From contig NZ_CP133265.1 in NCBI RefSeq assembly GCF_030915505.1, positions 4,430,001-4,494,000 of the forward strand: a stretch of 64,000 bases of DNA. The letters are read 5' to 3'. Both the position numbers and the translations under genes were made by a program. Below the pieces are notes generated by a model. The model saw only the letters and a list, made by a program, of their open reading frames with translations. It was not told the DNA's origin and searched no databases. The stretch is from Neobacillus sp. OS1-2. GTDB taxonomy: Bacteria; Bacillota; Bacilli; Bacillales; Cytobacillaceae. Numbering within the stretch: the stretch's first letter is position 1; every line of letters begins with the position of its first letter. Positions 45,548-55,323 of this stretch are shown here, piece by piece.

Positions 45548-46918
45548 ATGGAAACGTACAATTCCCTCCTTACGAAACAACAATTTTTTTTTCGCACAGA
45601 AACAACAAAAGATATCGCTTTCCGACTTGAAGCACTTCAAAAATTAAGAACTGCAATTAAAACGAACGAGAAAGTGTTGATGGAAGCATTAAGAGCGGAT
45701 TTAAATAAATCAGAATTTGATGCTTATACCTCTGAAATAGGTTTTGTTCTTGAAGAATTACGATTCACCATCAAACATTTACAGTCATGGGTGAAGCCAA
45801 AAAAGGTGAAAACACCCGTAACACATATCGGCTCCAACAGTTACATTTATTCAGAACCATACGGGGTTGCACTAATTATTGCCCCTTGGAATTATCCCTT
45901 TCAATTGGCAATCGCCCCGTTAATCGGTGCCATTGCTGCGGGAAACTGTGCAGTTATCAAGCCTTCTGAATTGACGCCGAAAACATCTGAAATACTAGAG
46001 AAACTTATAGGTGATATATTCCCTGAGGAGTACATTTCAGTAATCCAAGGTGGCGTGGAAACAAGCCAAGCACTGCTTGACGAAAAATTTGATTATATCT
46101 TTTTTACCGGTAGCGTCCCAGTTGGAAAGCTCATTATGGAGGCGGCAGCGAAAAATTTGACCCCATTGACATTAGAATTGGGCGGAAAAAGCCCTTGTAT
46201 TGTTCATAAGGATGCCAATATAAAACTAGCTGCCAAGCGGATTGCCTGGGGGAAATTTACCAATGCCGGGCAAACCTGTATTGCCCCTGATTATTTGTAT
46301 GTTCATCAGAGTATTAAGGATCAATTTCTCCAGCAATTGAAGGAAGCAACGATTGAATTGTATGGGCAAAAGCCGTTAGATAATATGAATTTTACTAGAA
46401 TAGTAAGTGAGCGGCACTTTCAGCGACTATGTTCTTTCCTCGATCATGGGAAACTTTATATGGGCGGCGGCGGAAATCAAGAAAGATTAACGATTGAGCC
46501 AACGGTCTTAACAAATGTCACTTGGGAAGATCCGATCATGCAAGATGAGATATTTGGGCCGATTCTACCTGTTCTTCAGTACAATGAGCTTTCAGAGGTA
46601 TTTACCGGTATTCATCGACACCCAAAACCACTGGCTCTCTATATTTTTACGGAAAATCCTACAGTACAGCAAAAGGTCCTTACTAGCGTATCTTTTGGCG
46701 GGGGCTGTGTTAATGACACGGTGTATCATTTTGTCTCCCCTTATCTGCCGTTTGGCGGTGTGGGAAACAGTGGGATTGGCGCCTATCACGGCAAAGGGAA
46801 TTTCAATACTTTTTCCCATCAAAAAAGCGTTTTAAAACAAACAACCTTATTTGACATTCCGTTTCGTTATCCAAATGTAAAAAACGGGCTCAAGAAAATT
46901 AAGCTTTTCATGAAGTAA
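45548..46918 (+). CDS. Aldehyde dehydrogenase (YwdH-like)
   Basis: 456 residues, the same length as B. subtilis YwdH. Class 3-like ALDH: IIAPWNYPFQLAI, the FFTGSVPVGK glycine loop, LELGGKSPCIV with the general-base Glu, NAGQTCIAPDY with the nucleophile Cys, EIFGPILPV. Oxidises (fatty or aromatic) aldehydes to acids. Start at ATG 45548 aligns with YwdH; the frame is open to a GTG at 45515 adjacent to the ADH stop. The stop codon is 2 bases before the dispersed repeat. Confidence 0.93.
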   Translation: METYNSLLTKQQFFFRTETTKDIAFRLEALQKLRTAIKTNEKVLMEALRADLNKSEFDAYTSEIGFVLEELRFTIKHLQSWVKPKKVKTPVTHIGSNSYIYSEPYGVALIIAPWNYPFQLAIAPLIGAIAAGNCAVIKPSELTPKTSEILEKLIGDIFPEEYISVIQGGVETSQALLDEKFDYIFFTGSVPVGKLIMEAAAKNLTPLTLELGGKSPCIVHKDANIKLAAKRIAWGKFTNAGQTCIAPDYLYVHQSIKDQFLQQLKEATIELYGQKPLDNMNFTRIVSERHFQRLCSFLDHGKLYMGGGGNQERLTIEPTVLTNVTWEDPIMQDEIFGPILPVLQYNELSEVFTGIHRHPKPLALYIFTENPTVQQKVLTSVSFGGGCVNDTVYHFVSPYLPFGGVGNSGIGAYHGKGNFNTFSHQKSVLKQTTLFDIPFRYPNVKNGLKKIKLFMK

Positions 46919-46920
46919 AA

Positions 46921-47082
46921 AAGAAAAGCGGAAGCGCCCTGGTCAGCGGCGTATGGCCTGGAGAGCTCCAACTGAGATAAAGGAAACACGGAGAGCGGAG
47001 CGCATCCGTGCTTGACTTATCGTAGGGCGGAGAGCGAAGGCCACTAGCCGCAAGGGCGCTGGAGCTGGACAATTCTCAAAGT
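46921..47082 (+). repeat. Dispersed ~163-bp repeat, copy 2
   Basis: Begins AAGAAAAGCGGAAGCGCCCT and ends AATTCTCAAAGT; full-length match in inverted orientation to 26967-27130. AGCGCCCT near the start pairs with AGGGCGCT near the end. As with copy 1, it starts right after a stop codon and points the same way as that gene. Variable central patch: CACGGAGAGCGGAGCGCATC here, different in copy 1. Confidence 0.88.
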
Positions 47083-47152
47083 CGAAATTTATATTTTCTT
47101 TTCTTTTTATAAAAGGTTAACCAAAAATTTGGTTAGCCTTTTCAAATGAAAG

Positions 47153-47728
47153 TTATAGTTTATCTAAAATATTCCCATTCTCTGGTTCGTCATTAAAGGT
47201 CAGAACCTCTTCAACTGGCTGATAGGATTCACCATAGAAATGTTGATCCTTATAGGTGTGTATCATATCGTACGTTTTTTTCATCGCTGCAAATATCATT
47301 TCTTCCGATTCATGATGCGGTGCCCAATAAAGGATTTCCATTTTATTAATCTCATTTGTGGCAAGCGACCTTCTTTCATACCCGATTGAATTCGCATGCT
47401 CGAAGCCTTCACGTTTATAGTAACGTAGCCTTTTCTCTGTGTCGCTGTCTTCATAGTTAACGGGTTCAACTTCAAGGATAATAGGTTTTCCTTTGCTTTT
47501 CAACTTTTCCATCAGGTTATGGCCAAGCCCCTGGCCACGGGCATTTTTCGAAACGAAAAGATAATCGATGAAGACAAAATGATCGAGCTCCACATACATT
47601 AACACATGGTTGGGTCCCTCATCTTTATGATAGATTTCAGAACGCTCTTTTAGTAATGTTTCCATGTGTTCTTTTGATTTCATCTCTTCAACCGGAAAAT
47701 ATTGATTCAGCTTCTCATACCAATGCAT
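47153..47728 (-). CDS. GNAT-family N-acetyltransferase
   Basis: 191 residues. GNAT core: HFVFIDYLFVSKNARGQGLGHNLM carries the acetyl-CoA pyrophosphate loop (RGQGLG), then KPIILEVEPVN and YYKREGF. Substrate unknown. The C-terminal ~60 residues extend beyond the core. The start chosen is the ATG at 47728 (MHWYEKL), 7 bases after AAAGGAG; the earlier ATG overlaps the site. Confidence 0.85.
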   Translation of the reverse strand: MHWYEKLNQYFPVEEMKSKEHMETLLKERSEIYHKDEGPNHVLMYVELDHFVFIDYLFVSKNARGQGLGHNLMEKLKSKGKPIILEVEPVNYEDSDTEKRLRYYKREGFEHANSIGYERRSLATNEINKMEILYWAPHHESEEMIFAAMKKTYDMIHTYKDQHFYGESYQPVEEVLTFNDEPENGNILDKL

Positions 47729-47947
47729 CGACATACTCCTTTAGTTCATGATAAAAATATAATGGAAGTATGTGTAAATATTCGTATTTAATACTGAATT
47801 CACCTTTTTAAAATTGTCTTCATGACGGAGAAGACTCCGGCGAAGGATTTAAAGATTTAGAGAATCCTCGCAAATTCCTTTTAAAGTCCTGTTAATTTAG
47901 GTAAGATTTACTAAAAGAATGGTTGAATGGCGAAGGAGTAAAATCGG

Positions 47948-49399
47948 ATGGAAGTGACAACTTTAACAACATTGTTTGTAACGATTGTTCTCATCGGTAA
48001 TATTGTGCTTGCGGGTGTGGTTGTGTTTATCGAACGAAGAGACATAGGATCCACTTGGGCATGGCTTATGGTTCTTTTCTTTATTCCTATTGTGGGATTT
48101 TTAGTTTATTTGTTCCTTGGAAGACAATTAAAACAAAAAAACTTTTACCAATTATCATCTGAAGAAAGAAGCTATCTTAAATCAACTGTTGACGAACAAA
48201 CACATCAACTGCAAAACAGCAGTTTTTACCAACGGAATTTGCTAACAAAACATTTTGATTTACTACTGATGAACTTGAAGTCATCTAATGCATTGCTTAC
48301 GATGTACAATGAAATTGAGATTTTTAGTGACGGGCATGACAAGTTCCAATCTCTATTTGAAGAAATAAAAAAAGCACAAGAGGAAATTCATCTTCAATAC
48401 TATATCATCCAAGGCGATTCCCTGGGGAAAAGACTGCGGGATGAGCTCACAAAAAAGGCTAAGGAAGGTGTAAAAGTTAGGGTTCTTTACGATGATATTG
48501 GATCTAAAAGCATTTCTCCCGGCTTTTTTAAGGAGCTTATCCAGTATGGCGGTGAAGTGGAGGTCTTTTTCCCGTCGTTTTTAAAATTGATCAATTTCAG
48601 AATAAATAACCGCAATCATCGCAAGCTTTGCATCATTGACCGAAAAATAGCCTATATTGGCGGGTTTAATATCGGTAATGAATACTTGGGATTGGATAAA
48701 AAATTTGGCTATTGGCGCGACACACATCTAAAGGTTCGCGGTGAGTCAGTTAATCAACTACAAGGAAGATTCCTATTAGACTGGAATTATGCCGCAAAGA
48801 ACAAGTTGAATCTTGTGCCCTATTCTGTTCCCGTCGAAAAGCCTGAAGGTGACACGCCTGTTCAGATTATTGCCAGCGGGCCAAACTCAGAAACGGAACA
48901 TATCAAAAACGCTTATATAAAACTGATTACGTCTGCCAAAAAAACGGTATACATCCAAACACCATATTTTGTTCCTGATGCTAGTTTTATGGATGCTTGT
49001 AAAATCGCCTTGCTCTCAGGTGTAGATGTCAGTATTATGATACCAAGTAAAGGTGATTCCCCTATCGTCTATTGGGCTACCATGTCGTACGCAGGAGAAC
49101 TGATCGATTACGGGGCAAAAATTTATCTGTATGAAAAAGGCTTCATCCATGCGAAAACAATAGTAGTGGATCAGGAAGTGGCCTCTGTTGGGACTGCTAA
49201 TATCGACACTCGAAGTTTTAGGTTAAATTTTGAAGTGAATGCCGTTTTGTACGATGAAAAAGCAGCTACACAACTTCACAGCCTATTCTTACAGGATTGC
49301 AAGGATAGCTCTGAATATTCGATTGCAAGATATAAAGATCGATCGATCCTAAATAAATTTAAAGAGGCCATAACACGCCTCTTATCACCCATACTTTAA
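47948..49399 (+). CDS. cls: Cardiolipin synthase (bacterial ClsA type)
   Basis: 483 residues. Two N-terminal membrane helices (residues ~8-28 and 38-57), then two phospholipase D domains with HKD motifs HRKLCIIDRKIAYIGGFNIG and HAKTIVVDQEVASVGTANID. Condenses two phosphatidylglycerols to cardiolipin. Start after GAAGGAGTAAAATCGG. Strong terminator after. Confidence 0.95.
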   Translation: MEVTTLTTLFVTIVLIGNIVLAGVVVFIERRDIGSTWAWLMVLFFIPIVGFLVYLFLGRQLKQKNFYQLSSEERSYLKSTVDEQTHQLQNSSFYQRNLLTKHFDLLLMNLKSSNALLTMYNEIEIFSDGHDKFQSLFEEIKKAQEEIHLQYYIIQGDSLGKRLRDELTKKAKEGVKVRVLYDDIGSKSISPGFFKELIQYGGEVEVFFPSFLKLINFRINNRNHRKLCIIDRKIAYIGGFNIGNEYLGLDKKFGYWRDTHLKVRGESVNQLQGRFLLDWNYAAKNKLNLVPYSVPVEKPEGDTPVQIIASGPNSETEHIKNAYIKLITSAKKTVYIQTPYFVPDASFMDACKIALLSGVDVSIMIPSKGDSPIVYWATMSYAGELIDYGAKIYLYEKGFIHAKTIVVDQEVASVGTANIDTRSFRLNFEVNAVLYDEKAATQLHSLFLQDCKDSSEYSIARYKDRSILNKFKEAITRLLSPIL

Positions 49400-49403
49400 A
49401 AAA

Positions 49404-49436
49404 ATCGGCCCTTCCATTGGAAGGGCCGATACTTTT
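49404..49436. terminator. Bidirectional terminator between cls and the RDD gene
   Basis: ATCGGCCCTTCC / GGAAGGGCCGAT 12-bp stem with an ATT loop, A-tract on one side and ACTTTT on the other. Confidence 0.92.
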
Positions 49437-50238
49437 AGAATTGAAATTCCCATTCATCCCGCAGCAATAAATATAGAACAAGAAGTGTATCTTCCCATTC
49501 ACTTTCCAATTTCCCTTGTACTTCCATCCCTATCTTTGGAAACAGGATTTCAGCCATTTGCTGTGTGAGCTGATTTCTTTCAGCTAATGGAATTTGATGG
49601 AATCGGCTTGCATAGGTGCTAAGCAGTTTCCATTCCTTCATCCCCAACGATTTTAACGTCCATTCATCGAGTGTCAAATCATTCATGGAGAGACCGCGAT
49701 TTTCGATTTCTTTTTCAATGGTCGAGAGTCTCTTCTTCCGCTTTGGCTTTCGTTCATGGACGACAATCGTTCCGGCGACGAGATCCCCAAGTCTCTTATG
49801 TTTCGAATGAAAAAATATCATAACAATCCCAAGGAAGTAAGCTGTTGGCAAAGAATCAATAATACGGATGAGATTCCGAATGAAACTTGATAACAAGGTG
49901 ATACTATGCCCATTTTCCTGTAATACCCGAATTCCGACTAGCTTTTTCCCAAGCGTTCTTCCACCTGAAAAAAATTCAAAGACAAAAAAGTAGCCCCCAT
50001 TCACAATAAACAGAATAATAAGAGCTATTGCCAACGGGATTGAATTATCCACGAGAAAAAACGGCATCGATGACATCCCGTCCATCACAAAATAAAGGAC
50101 AACGATTGTTAAAATATTTATTATCATTAACAGTACCTGATCGATGATAAAAGCAGCTGCCCTGCTTCCTAATCCGGCAAGCTGAAACTGAATCGACACG
50201 TATTCAGGTGTTTTAATATCCAAATGGTCTTCATTCAC
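49435..50238 (-). CDS. RDD-family membrane protein
   Basis: 267 residues. The N-terminal ~150 residues form an RDD domain: GLGSRAAAFIIDQ (R and D), two to three helices, SGGRTLGKKLVGIRV and KRLGDLVAGT. The C-terminal ~100 residues are soluble and acidic. GTG start after TGGGGGAATCATT. Divergent from a SpoIIM-like gene 112 bases away; such pairs often accompany MoxR/DUF58 operons, as here. Function unknown; some RDD proteins act as ion exchangers. Confidence 0.85.
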   Translation of the reverse strand: MNEDHLDIKTPEYVSIQFQLAGLGSRAAAFIIDQVLLMIINILTIVVLYFVMDGMSSMPFFLVDNSIPLAIALIILFIVNGGYFFVFEFFSGGRTLGKKLVGIRVLQENGHSITLLSSFIRNLIRIIDSLPTAYFLGIVMIFFHSKHKRLGDLVAGTIVVHERKPKRKKRLSTIEKEIENRGLSMNDLTLDEWTLKSLGMKEWKLLSTYASRFHQIPLAERNQLTQQMAEILFPKIGMEVQGKLESEWEDTLLVLYLLLRDEWEFQF

Positions 50239-50349
50239 AATGATTCCCCCAACACACGGTTGATTTCTTCTATAGTTGTTTCTATTTTTCTACTAATTTT
50301 CTATAATAAGGATAAGAATATACATAGATCCCAAAAAGCAGGTGAAAAA

Positions 50350-51327
50350 ATGAATGTAAAACAATTCATAAAAATGCATCGTGATGACTGGAAACAGCTT
50401 GAACAATTGATGGTCACGATGAGTAAAGGCAAAAAGGCAATTACCGGTGAAACGATAACAAATTATCACAGAATCTATCAAAAAGCAGCCCAGAATCTTT
50501 CGTACAGTCAAACCTACTTTCCAAATGACGATGTAACACAGTACTTAAATGGACTTGTTTCCAAGTCACATAACTTGTTGTACAAGGATCAAATTTCGAG
50601 TTTTAAACAAATTCGCCATTTTTTCAGCACCCAATTTATTGGGTTATTACTAGAACAATGGAAATTTGTCGTGGCAGCGTTTATTTTATTTTTTATTGGT
50701 GCCATCGGTAGTTTTATCGCTGTTTTGAATGACCCGCTGCATATTTATGCCATTCTACCAGCTGAAATTGCGCAAGGTGTGAACCCCGACCAGCTAGGAA
50801 CGGGTGATGCAGTCAACTCTTCACTGATGTCGGCCAGCATTATGACTAACAATATCAAGGTAGCCATCTTCGCCTTTGCTGGTGGGATCACCTTTGGGCT
50901 TGTGACGGTATATTTACTCATCAATAACGGGATCATCATTGGCGCACTCGCTGCCCTTTTTTGGCATCACGAGAAATCCTATGATTTTTGGGCCTATATC
51001 GTTCCCCATGGAATGATTGAGCTCACAGCCATTTTTATTGCCGGAGGCGCCGGACTGTTAATGGGCTATAAGCTCTTTGTTCCCGGACAGTACACAAGAG
51101 GCTACCAATTAAAACATCACGCCAAAAGATCTGTGCAGCTCCTGCTTGGAACCATTCCACTATTTGTTATCGCCGGAGTCATAGAAGGCTTTATCACACC
51201 GGCGAAGATTTCGTTAGAAGCAAAATATATTGTCGCACTCCTAACGGTGATAGGTTTTATTCTCTATATCATTATTGGCAAGTTAAAACGTAACAGTGCC
51301 ACACCTACAGGAGATTTTGATTCATAA
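50350..51327 (+). CDS. SpoIIM-like (stage II sporulation protein M / DUF95) membrane protein
   Basis: 325 residues. A ~100-residue cytoplasmic N-terminal part (FIKMHRDDWKQLEQLMVTM) and 5-6 membrane helices; the IMTNNIKVAIFAFAGGITFG segment and IVPHGMIELTAIFIAGGAG are the SpoIIM/DUF95 hallmarks. It is longer than true SpoIIM (~214), so it is the paralog found in MoxR-type clusters. Start at ATG 50350 after GCAGGTGAAAAA; a long upstream open stretch overlaps the divergent gene's promoter. Its 3' end overlaps the convergent DUF58 gene by 23 bases. Confidence 0.85.
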   Translation: MNVKQFIKMHRDDWKQLEQLMVTMSKGKKAITGETITNYHRIYQKAAQNLSYSQTYFPNDDVTQYLNGLVSKSHNLLYKDQISSFKQIRHFFSTQFIGLLLEQWKFVVAAFILFFIGAIGSFIAVLNDPLHIYAILPAEIAQGVNPDQLGTGDAVNSSLMSASIMTNNIKVAIFAFAGGITFGLVTVYLLINNGIIIGALAALFWHHEKSYDFWAYIVPHGMIELTAIFIAGGAGLLMGYKLFVPGQYTRGYQLKHHAKRSVQLLLGTIPLFVIAGVIEGFITPAKISLEAKYIVALLTVIGFILYIIIGKLKRNSATPTGDFDS

Positions 51328-52663
51328 TATCGATATAATGGGAAACGGCGGCAATTGCCAGTCTTTCCTCACGGGCCTCAATCATTTGCAGGCCCTGTTT
51401 TTCCCATTTTTTCTTCTCCCGTTTCTTAATCAAAAGCTGCTGCTGGGCAATGCTTTTCACCATCGCTGCATGCACTGTATTTGGCATCTCATTGATTCTC
51501 TTACTGATTGTCTGATCCTCGATGCCAATCATGAAAAATAAATGCTTCTTCCGAAGCCGCTGCAATAACATGAATGCACTTTCCTCATGAAGAAACGTTC
51601 TAATATCACTAAATAAAAGCAAGAGACTCCGTTTCTTTTGCACCAATTCTAAGTATTGAAGTACCGAGGCGTAATTGGACTCTGCAGCATCCACTCTCAC
51701 ATCATAAATTGCTTGAAGGATTGTCTGCAAATGTGCCAATCCCTTGGCCGGCGGGACAAATACCTTAATTTTTTTGGAAAAGGCAAGAACAGAAACATAA
51801 TCTCCTTTTTGAAGGGCTGCTGCCGCAACTGTAAGTGCCGCTTCTAACGACTTCTCTAAGCGGTTCCCCTTTTTCAATTCAGCCCCCATCATTCTGCCGC
51901 AATCAAGTAATATCGTAATATATTTCCCATGTTCCGGTTCGTATTCATTAGTCATGACCTCTTGTTGCTTTGCTGTTTGCCGCCAGTTAATTTTACGGGG
52001 ATCGTCGCCAACCACATAACTACGAATCTTGGAAAAATCACCAACACCACTTCGATGCCTGCGAATTTTCAATCCTTCATATGTTAAAAATTGCTGGGCA
52101 TTCTTCAAATACCGTTTGGTCTCAGTTAAATCTGGAATAACTTTGACTGTTTCCTTCATTTCCGCTGTGGTTTGTTTCTCCCATAACCCCAGAAAACTCG
52201 TATAACGAAAATAAAGCTTGTCGAATTCGAACTTACCTCTTTCCTTAGCCACCGTATCATACGAATGCTCCATTACCGTTTCTTTTGGGATCGTTCCAAT
52301 CAGAGGAAACGGTCTAGCAAATGATCTTGGTATTCCATCGAAGATTCGATATGTAAAGGATTGGGCGGAAGAATTCCGAACCACAATCTTCACTGGATAG
52401 GTAATACCCCGTTCTAACTCATCACCCATAGTTCGTTGAAAGGAAAGCTGGCCTTTTTTCGGCGAGAAGAGTAAGTCTAGTAAGCTTACTATCAATACTA
52501 CAATATTACTCAAAATCACATATCCCCATGATATTCCCCAACCTGTTCCAATCAATAATGCAACGGTGAGAATGAGAAAGAGCAGGATGAGCCGCTTTGT
52601 CGGCAATATTCCGCTATCTTGGAACAGGAACCGAGCCCACAAGCTCTTCAATGATTTGGTCAC
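51305..52663 (-). CDS. DUF58 (VWA-like) protein of the MoxR module
   Basis: 452 residues. Two N-terminal helices (~24-42, 46-66), then a beta-sandwich and the DUF58 core: GVGDFSKIRSYVVGDDPRKI followed by INWRQTAKQQEV, then a VWA-like domain (ILLDCGRMM). GTG start 6 bases after GGAG, overlapping the 3' end of the MoxR gene by 50 bases. DUF58 proteins are usual partners of MoxR ATPases in envelope-associated chaperone-like systems. Confidence 0.9.
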   Translation of the reverse strand: MTKSLKSLWARFLFQDSGILPTKRLILLFLILTVALLIGTGWGISWGYVILSNIVVLIVSLLDLLFSPKKGQLSFQRTMGDELERGITYPVKIVVRNSSAQSFTYRIFDGIPRSFARPFPLIGTIPKETVMEHSYDTVAKERGKFEFDKLYFRYTSFLGLWEKQTTAEMKETVKVIPDLTETKRYLKNAQQFLTYEGLKIRRHRSGVGDFSKIRSYVVGDDPRKINWRQTAKQQEVMTNEYEPEHGKYITILLDCGRMMGAELKKGNRLEKSLEAALTVAAAALQKGDYVSVLAFSKKIKVFVPPAKGLAHLQTILQAIYDVRVDAAESNYASVLQYLELVQKKRSLLLLFSDIRTFLHEESAFMLLQRLRKKHLFFMIGIEDQTISKRINEMPNTVHAAMVKSIAQQQLLIKKREKKKWEKQGLQMIEAREERLAIAAVSHYIDIMNQNLL

Positions 52664-53543
52664 CGGTTGCTCCCTCCAATTCTACATGTGGGGATAACTG
52701 AATTCGATGTCGTAATGCGGGCCTTGCAACCATTTTGATATCATCTGGTGTCACATAATCTCTGCCTGCCAAGTAGGCCCAAGATTGTGCTGCCTTTCCA
52801 ATTGAGATCCCTGCCCTTGTACTGGCACCATAGCGAATGGCTTCAGTACCTCGCGTTTTTCTGACAATCTGCATCGTATAATCTAAGACACTATCACTAA
52901 CCTTCACTTGCGCTATTTCATTTCTAATCCTTAAAAAAGTATCCATGTCTATGATTGAAGATAGTTGCTTTTCGTCAAAGCTGTCTTCCATTACTTGCTT
53001 TAGGACCATTTTCTCTTCCTCAAAGGTTGGAAAATCGATTCTCAACTTGAACAAGAACCGATCCTGCTGTGCTTCCGGCAGTGGGTAGGTGCCTTCAAAT
53101 TCAATTGGGTTTTGGGTGGCAACAACAAAGAAGATCTTAGGCAAGGGATAGGTTTCTCCTTGGATTGTGACTTGCTTTTCCTCCATTGCTTCCAACAATG
53201 CGGCCTGCGTCTTTGCCGGTGTCCGGTTAATTTCATCTGCAAGCAGGATATTCGTAAAAATTGGACCCTTCAATGTTTGAAAACGGCCCTCCTTCATATT
53301 GTAGATCATACTGCCTGTGATATCACTTGGCAGTAAATCGGGTGTAAATTGAATCCGGTTAAAACTACCGCCTAAGAGACTTGCCAGCGTCCGTACCATT
53401 TGCGTTTTCCCGGTGCCCGGTACACCTTCTAAAAGTACATGTCCCCCTGCTAAAATGGCAGATAACAACAGTCTTAGATTTAGACTCTGACCAAGTATCC
53501 GCTCTTCATATTTCTCTAAAAAGGATATTATTTCTGTTTTCAT
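52614..53543 (-). CDS. MoxR-family AAA+ ATPase
   Basis: 309 residues. Walker A GVPGTGKTQ (~residue 40), Walker B ILLADEINRTPAKTQAALLEAM, sensor 1 FVVATQNPIEFEGTYPLPEAQ, Arg finger QDRFLF, C-terminal lid with VTPDDIKMVARPALRHR. MoxR proteins act as chaperone-like motors for metal insertion or assembly. Its ATG overlaps the stop of the DUF4350 gene by 4 bases. Confidence 0.95.
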   Translation of the reverse strand: MKTEIISFLEKYEERILGQSLNLRLLLSAILAGGHVLLEGVPGTGKTQMVRTLASLLGGSFNRIQFTPDLLPSDITGSMIYNMKEGRFQTLKGPIFTNILLADEINRTPAKTQAALLEAMEEKQVTIQGETYPLPKIFFVVATQNPIEFEGTYPLPEAQQDRFLFKLRIDFPTFEEEKMVLKQVMEDSFDEKQLSSIIDMDTFLRIRNEIAQVKVSDSVLDYTMQIVRKTRGTEAIRYGASTRAGISIGKAAQSWAYLAGRDYVTPDDIKMVARPALRHRIQLSPHVELEGATGDQIIEELVGSVPVPR

Positions 53544-54661
53544 GCTTCAACCTCTTTTCGTAATTGCTCCAGTTTTCGTGACCATAATAGATATTCCTGT
53601 TTACTGATTTTTTCTTTTTCAAGGACAGTGATTAGTCCATTTAGGTATGTCTTAATCTCACCAGCAGGCATTCGCGTCCATTTTTTCTCAAAATTACTCG
53701 ACATTTCTTTCCATTCTTGGCTGTAGGGAATGTGCCAGCGTTCTTGGAGCAAGAGTTTGACATATTCTGCTTGAATCTGTAAGGAATCATGGTATCGCTT
53801 GCCACGCATGTACCATGCCGCAATTGCTTGAATTCCTTCATCACTAAAACGAACAGATTCTTCCCTTAAGGCGAAAATGGGACCAAACCTCTTCCCCTTC
53901 AACCATAGCCATAAAAGCACCAAGATGGTCCCCTGCAAAACAAGCAGTAAGAACCACATCGGGTAGACCGTCAGTATGGAGGAAGCATTTTCCCCGCCGT
54001 GAATATATTCATCAAACAAGATGGACTCGGGCTCTCCCTCATTTAAAAGATAAAGAAGAAGGGGTAAATGATCCTTTTTTAATAGGTCTCCATTAGTCAT
54101 CCATTCAGGCGCAATCGCAACAATCAAATAGCCTTTACCATAAGGCCGTTTAAGTGCAATCGTTTCTTGTTGATTATTCAATAGAACCTCATCATTCTTG
54201 GTCTTTTGCAGCCTAAGCTGTGAACGAACCTCTGAACGATAATGTTTATCTGCCTGGTCATAGATATCTGGGGAGGCCGTTTGTTCTGTATATTCCGTGT
54301 CTACATCAAACATCCCTTTTGGGTTGGTTTGAAGTAAGAGAACAGTATTACCTGCTTTCATAAACTTAACGTATTCCTCCATTACTTCCGTGTTTGGATT
54401 AAATGAAGGTTCCACCATAATCAACAATTTATTTTGTTTACTTTTTGGAAGCAATTTAGGTGAATGATTCCACGTCTTGACACTCATTTCCTTATTTAAA
54501 TATGTATAAAATGCCTTTACACCTGTGGGTGAGGGGGAGTCAGATACATACCCTGGGTAAACTTTAGGCTTTGGTGAAAAGGAAAAATAACTAATGGCTA
54601 AAAAGAGGATGAGCAGGACAATTAGCCACATCCATGTCTTACCTTTTGCTGTTGATTTCAT
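53540..54661 (-). CDS. DUF4350-domain membrane protein
   Basis: 373 residues. One N-terminal helix (~10-28), an extracytoplasmic DUF4350 domain (SPSPTGVKAFYTYL, LLIMVEPSFNP, NTVLLLQTNP), a second helix (~245-265, MWFLLLVLQGTILVLLWLWL) and a helical cytoplasmic tail. Binding partner role in the MoxR module is inferred. Overlaps both neighbours in the operon. Confidence 0.82.
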   Translation of the reverse strand: MKSTAKGKTWMWLIVLLILFLAISYFSFSPKPKVYPGYVSDSPSPTGVKAFYTYLNKEMSVKTWNHSPKLLPKSKQNKLLIMVEPSFNPNTEVMEEYVKFMKAGNTVLLLQTNPKGMFDVDTEYTEQTASPDIYDQADKHYRSEVRSQLRLQKTKNDEVLLNNQQETIALKRPYGKGYLIVAIAPEWMTNGDLLKKDHLPLLLYLLNEGEPESILFDEYIHGGENASSILTVYPMWFLLLVLQGTILVLLWLWLKGKRFGPIFALREESVRFSDEGIQAIAAWYMRGKRYHDSLQIQAEYVKLLLQERWHIPYSQEWKEMSSNFEKKWTRMPAGEIKTYLNGLITVLEKEKISKQEYLLWSRKLEQLRKEVEA

Positions 54662-55295
54662 CGACTATTCTCTTCCCCCTTTCACCAAGCCAGATCATTG
54701 CTTGCTGTTTAAATTGAACGTATTCCTCTTTACTCACCGTTCGTTCCCCGTACGTCACTTCATCAAAGAAGTGGGCAATACGGTAAAATTGCTGTGCATG
54801 TTGTTGATCTACTTTTCGGAGCTCTTCGAAGTAATCCCAATTGGTTTTCCAAATTCTTGCCTCAAGCCATCCTTGGTCATGCAGATAAAGGAGCAAGGCT
54901 AAAAACAAATGACGGGTTGAAAGTGAAAAATCTGCAGAAGACTCATATTTTCCAGCCTCATCAAGATGCCGCCCATATGTCCAATTGATTTCCTTCAACA
55001 ATTGAAGCGGCTTTTGTTTACGGAGCTTTCCATTCCTTCTTGTATTTCGAATAAAGATAAAGACAAATAAGCCGAAAAAAATAAGAACAATCAAAATGAT
55101 TGCGATTAAGATTGGCCCGGAAGCGCTGCTACCCGAATGAAGGGCCGGGAACAATCTTCCCAGTTGTTCAGCCAGCCATTGCTTAGCATGTTCCCACCAT
55201 GTTTGGATAAACCCCTTATGTTCATTGTAGACGGTATATTCTTTCGTATTTAATATATTTTCAAGGTCATCTCGTGCCTTTTTTACATCTACCAT
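54639..55295 (-). CDS. DUF4129-domain membrane protein
   Basis: 218 residues. Extracytoplasmic N-terminal part, one central helix (~residues 65-85, ILIAIILIVLIFFGLFVFIF) and a cytoplasmic DUF4129 domain (STRHLFLALLLYLHDQGWLE, then WDYFEELRK and FDEVTYGERTVSKEEY). The ATG at 55295 follows TTAGGTGATGATT. DUF4129 is often fused to transglutaminase domains; here it is free-standing, between DUF4350 and the first gene of the operon. Confidence 0.83.
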   Translation of the reverse strand: MVDVKKARDDLENILNTKEYTVYNEHKGFIQTWWEHAKQWLAEQLGRLFPALHSGSSASGPILIAIILIVLIFFGLFVFIFIRNTRRNGKLRKQKPLQLLKEINWTYGRHLDEAGKYESSADFSLSTRHLFLALLLYLHDQGWLEARIWKTNWDYFEELRKVDQQHAQQFYRIAHFFDEVTYGERTVSKEEYVQFKQQAMIWLGERGKRIVDEINSKR

Positions 55296-55323
55296 AATCA
55301 TCACCTAACACAAATAGGTTTTT

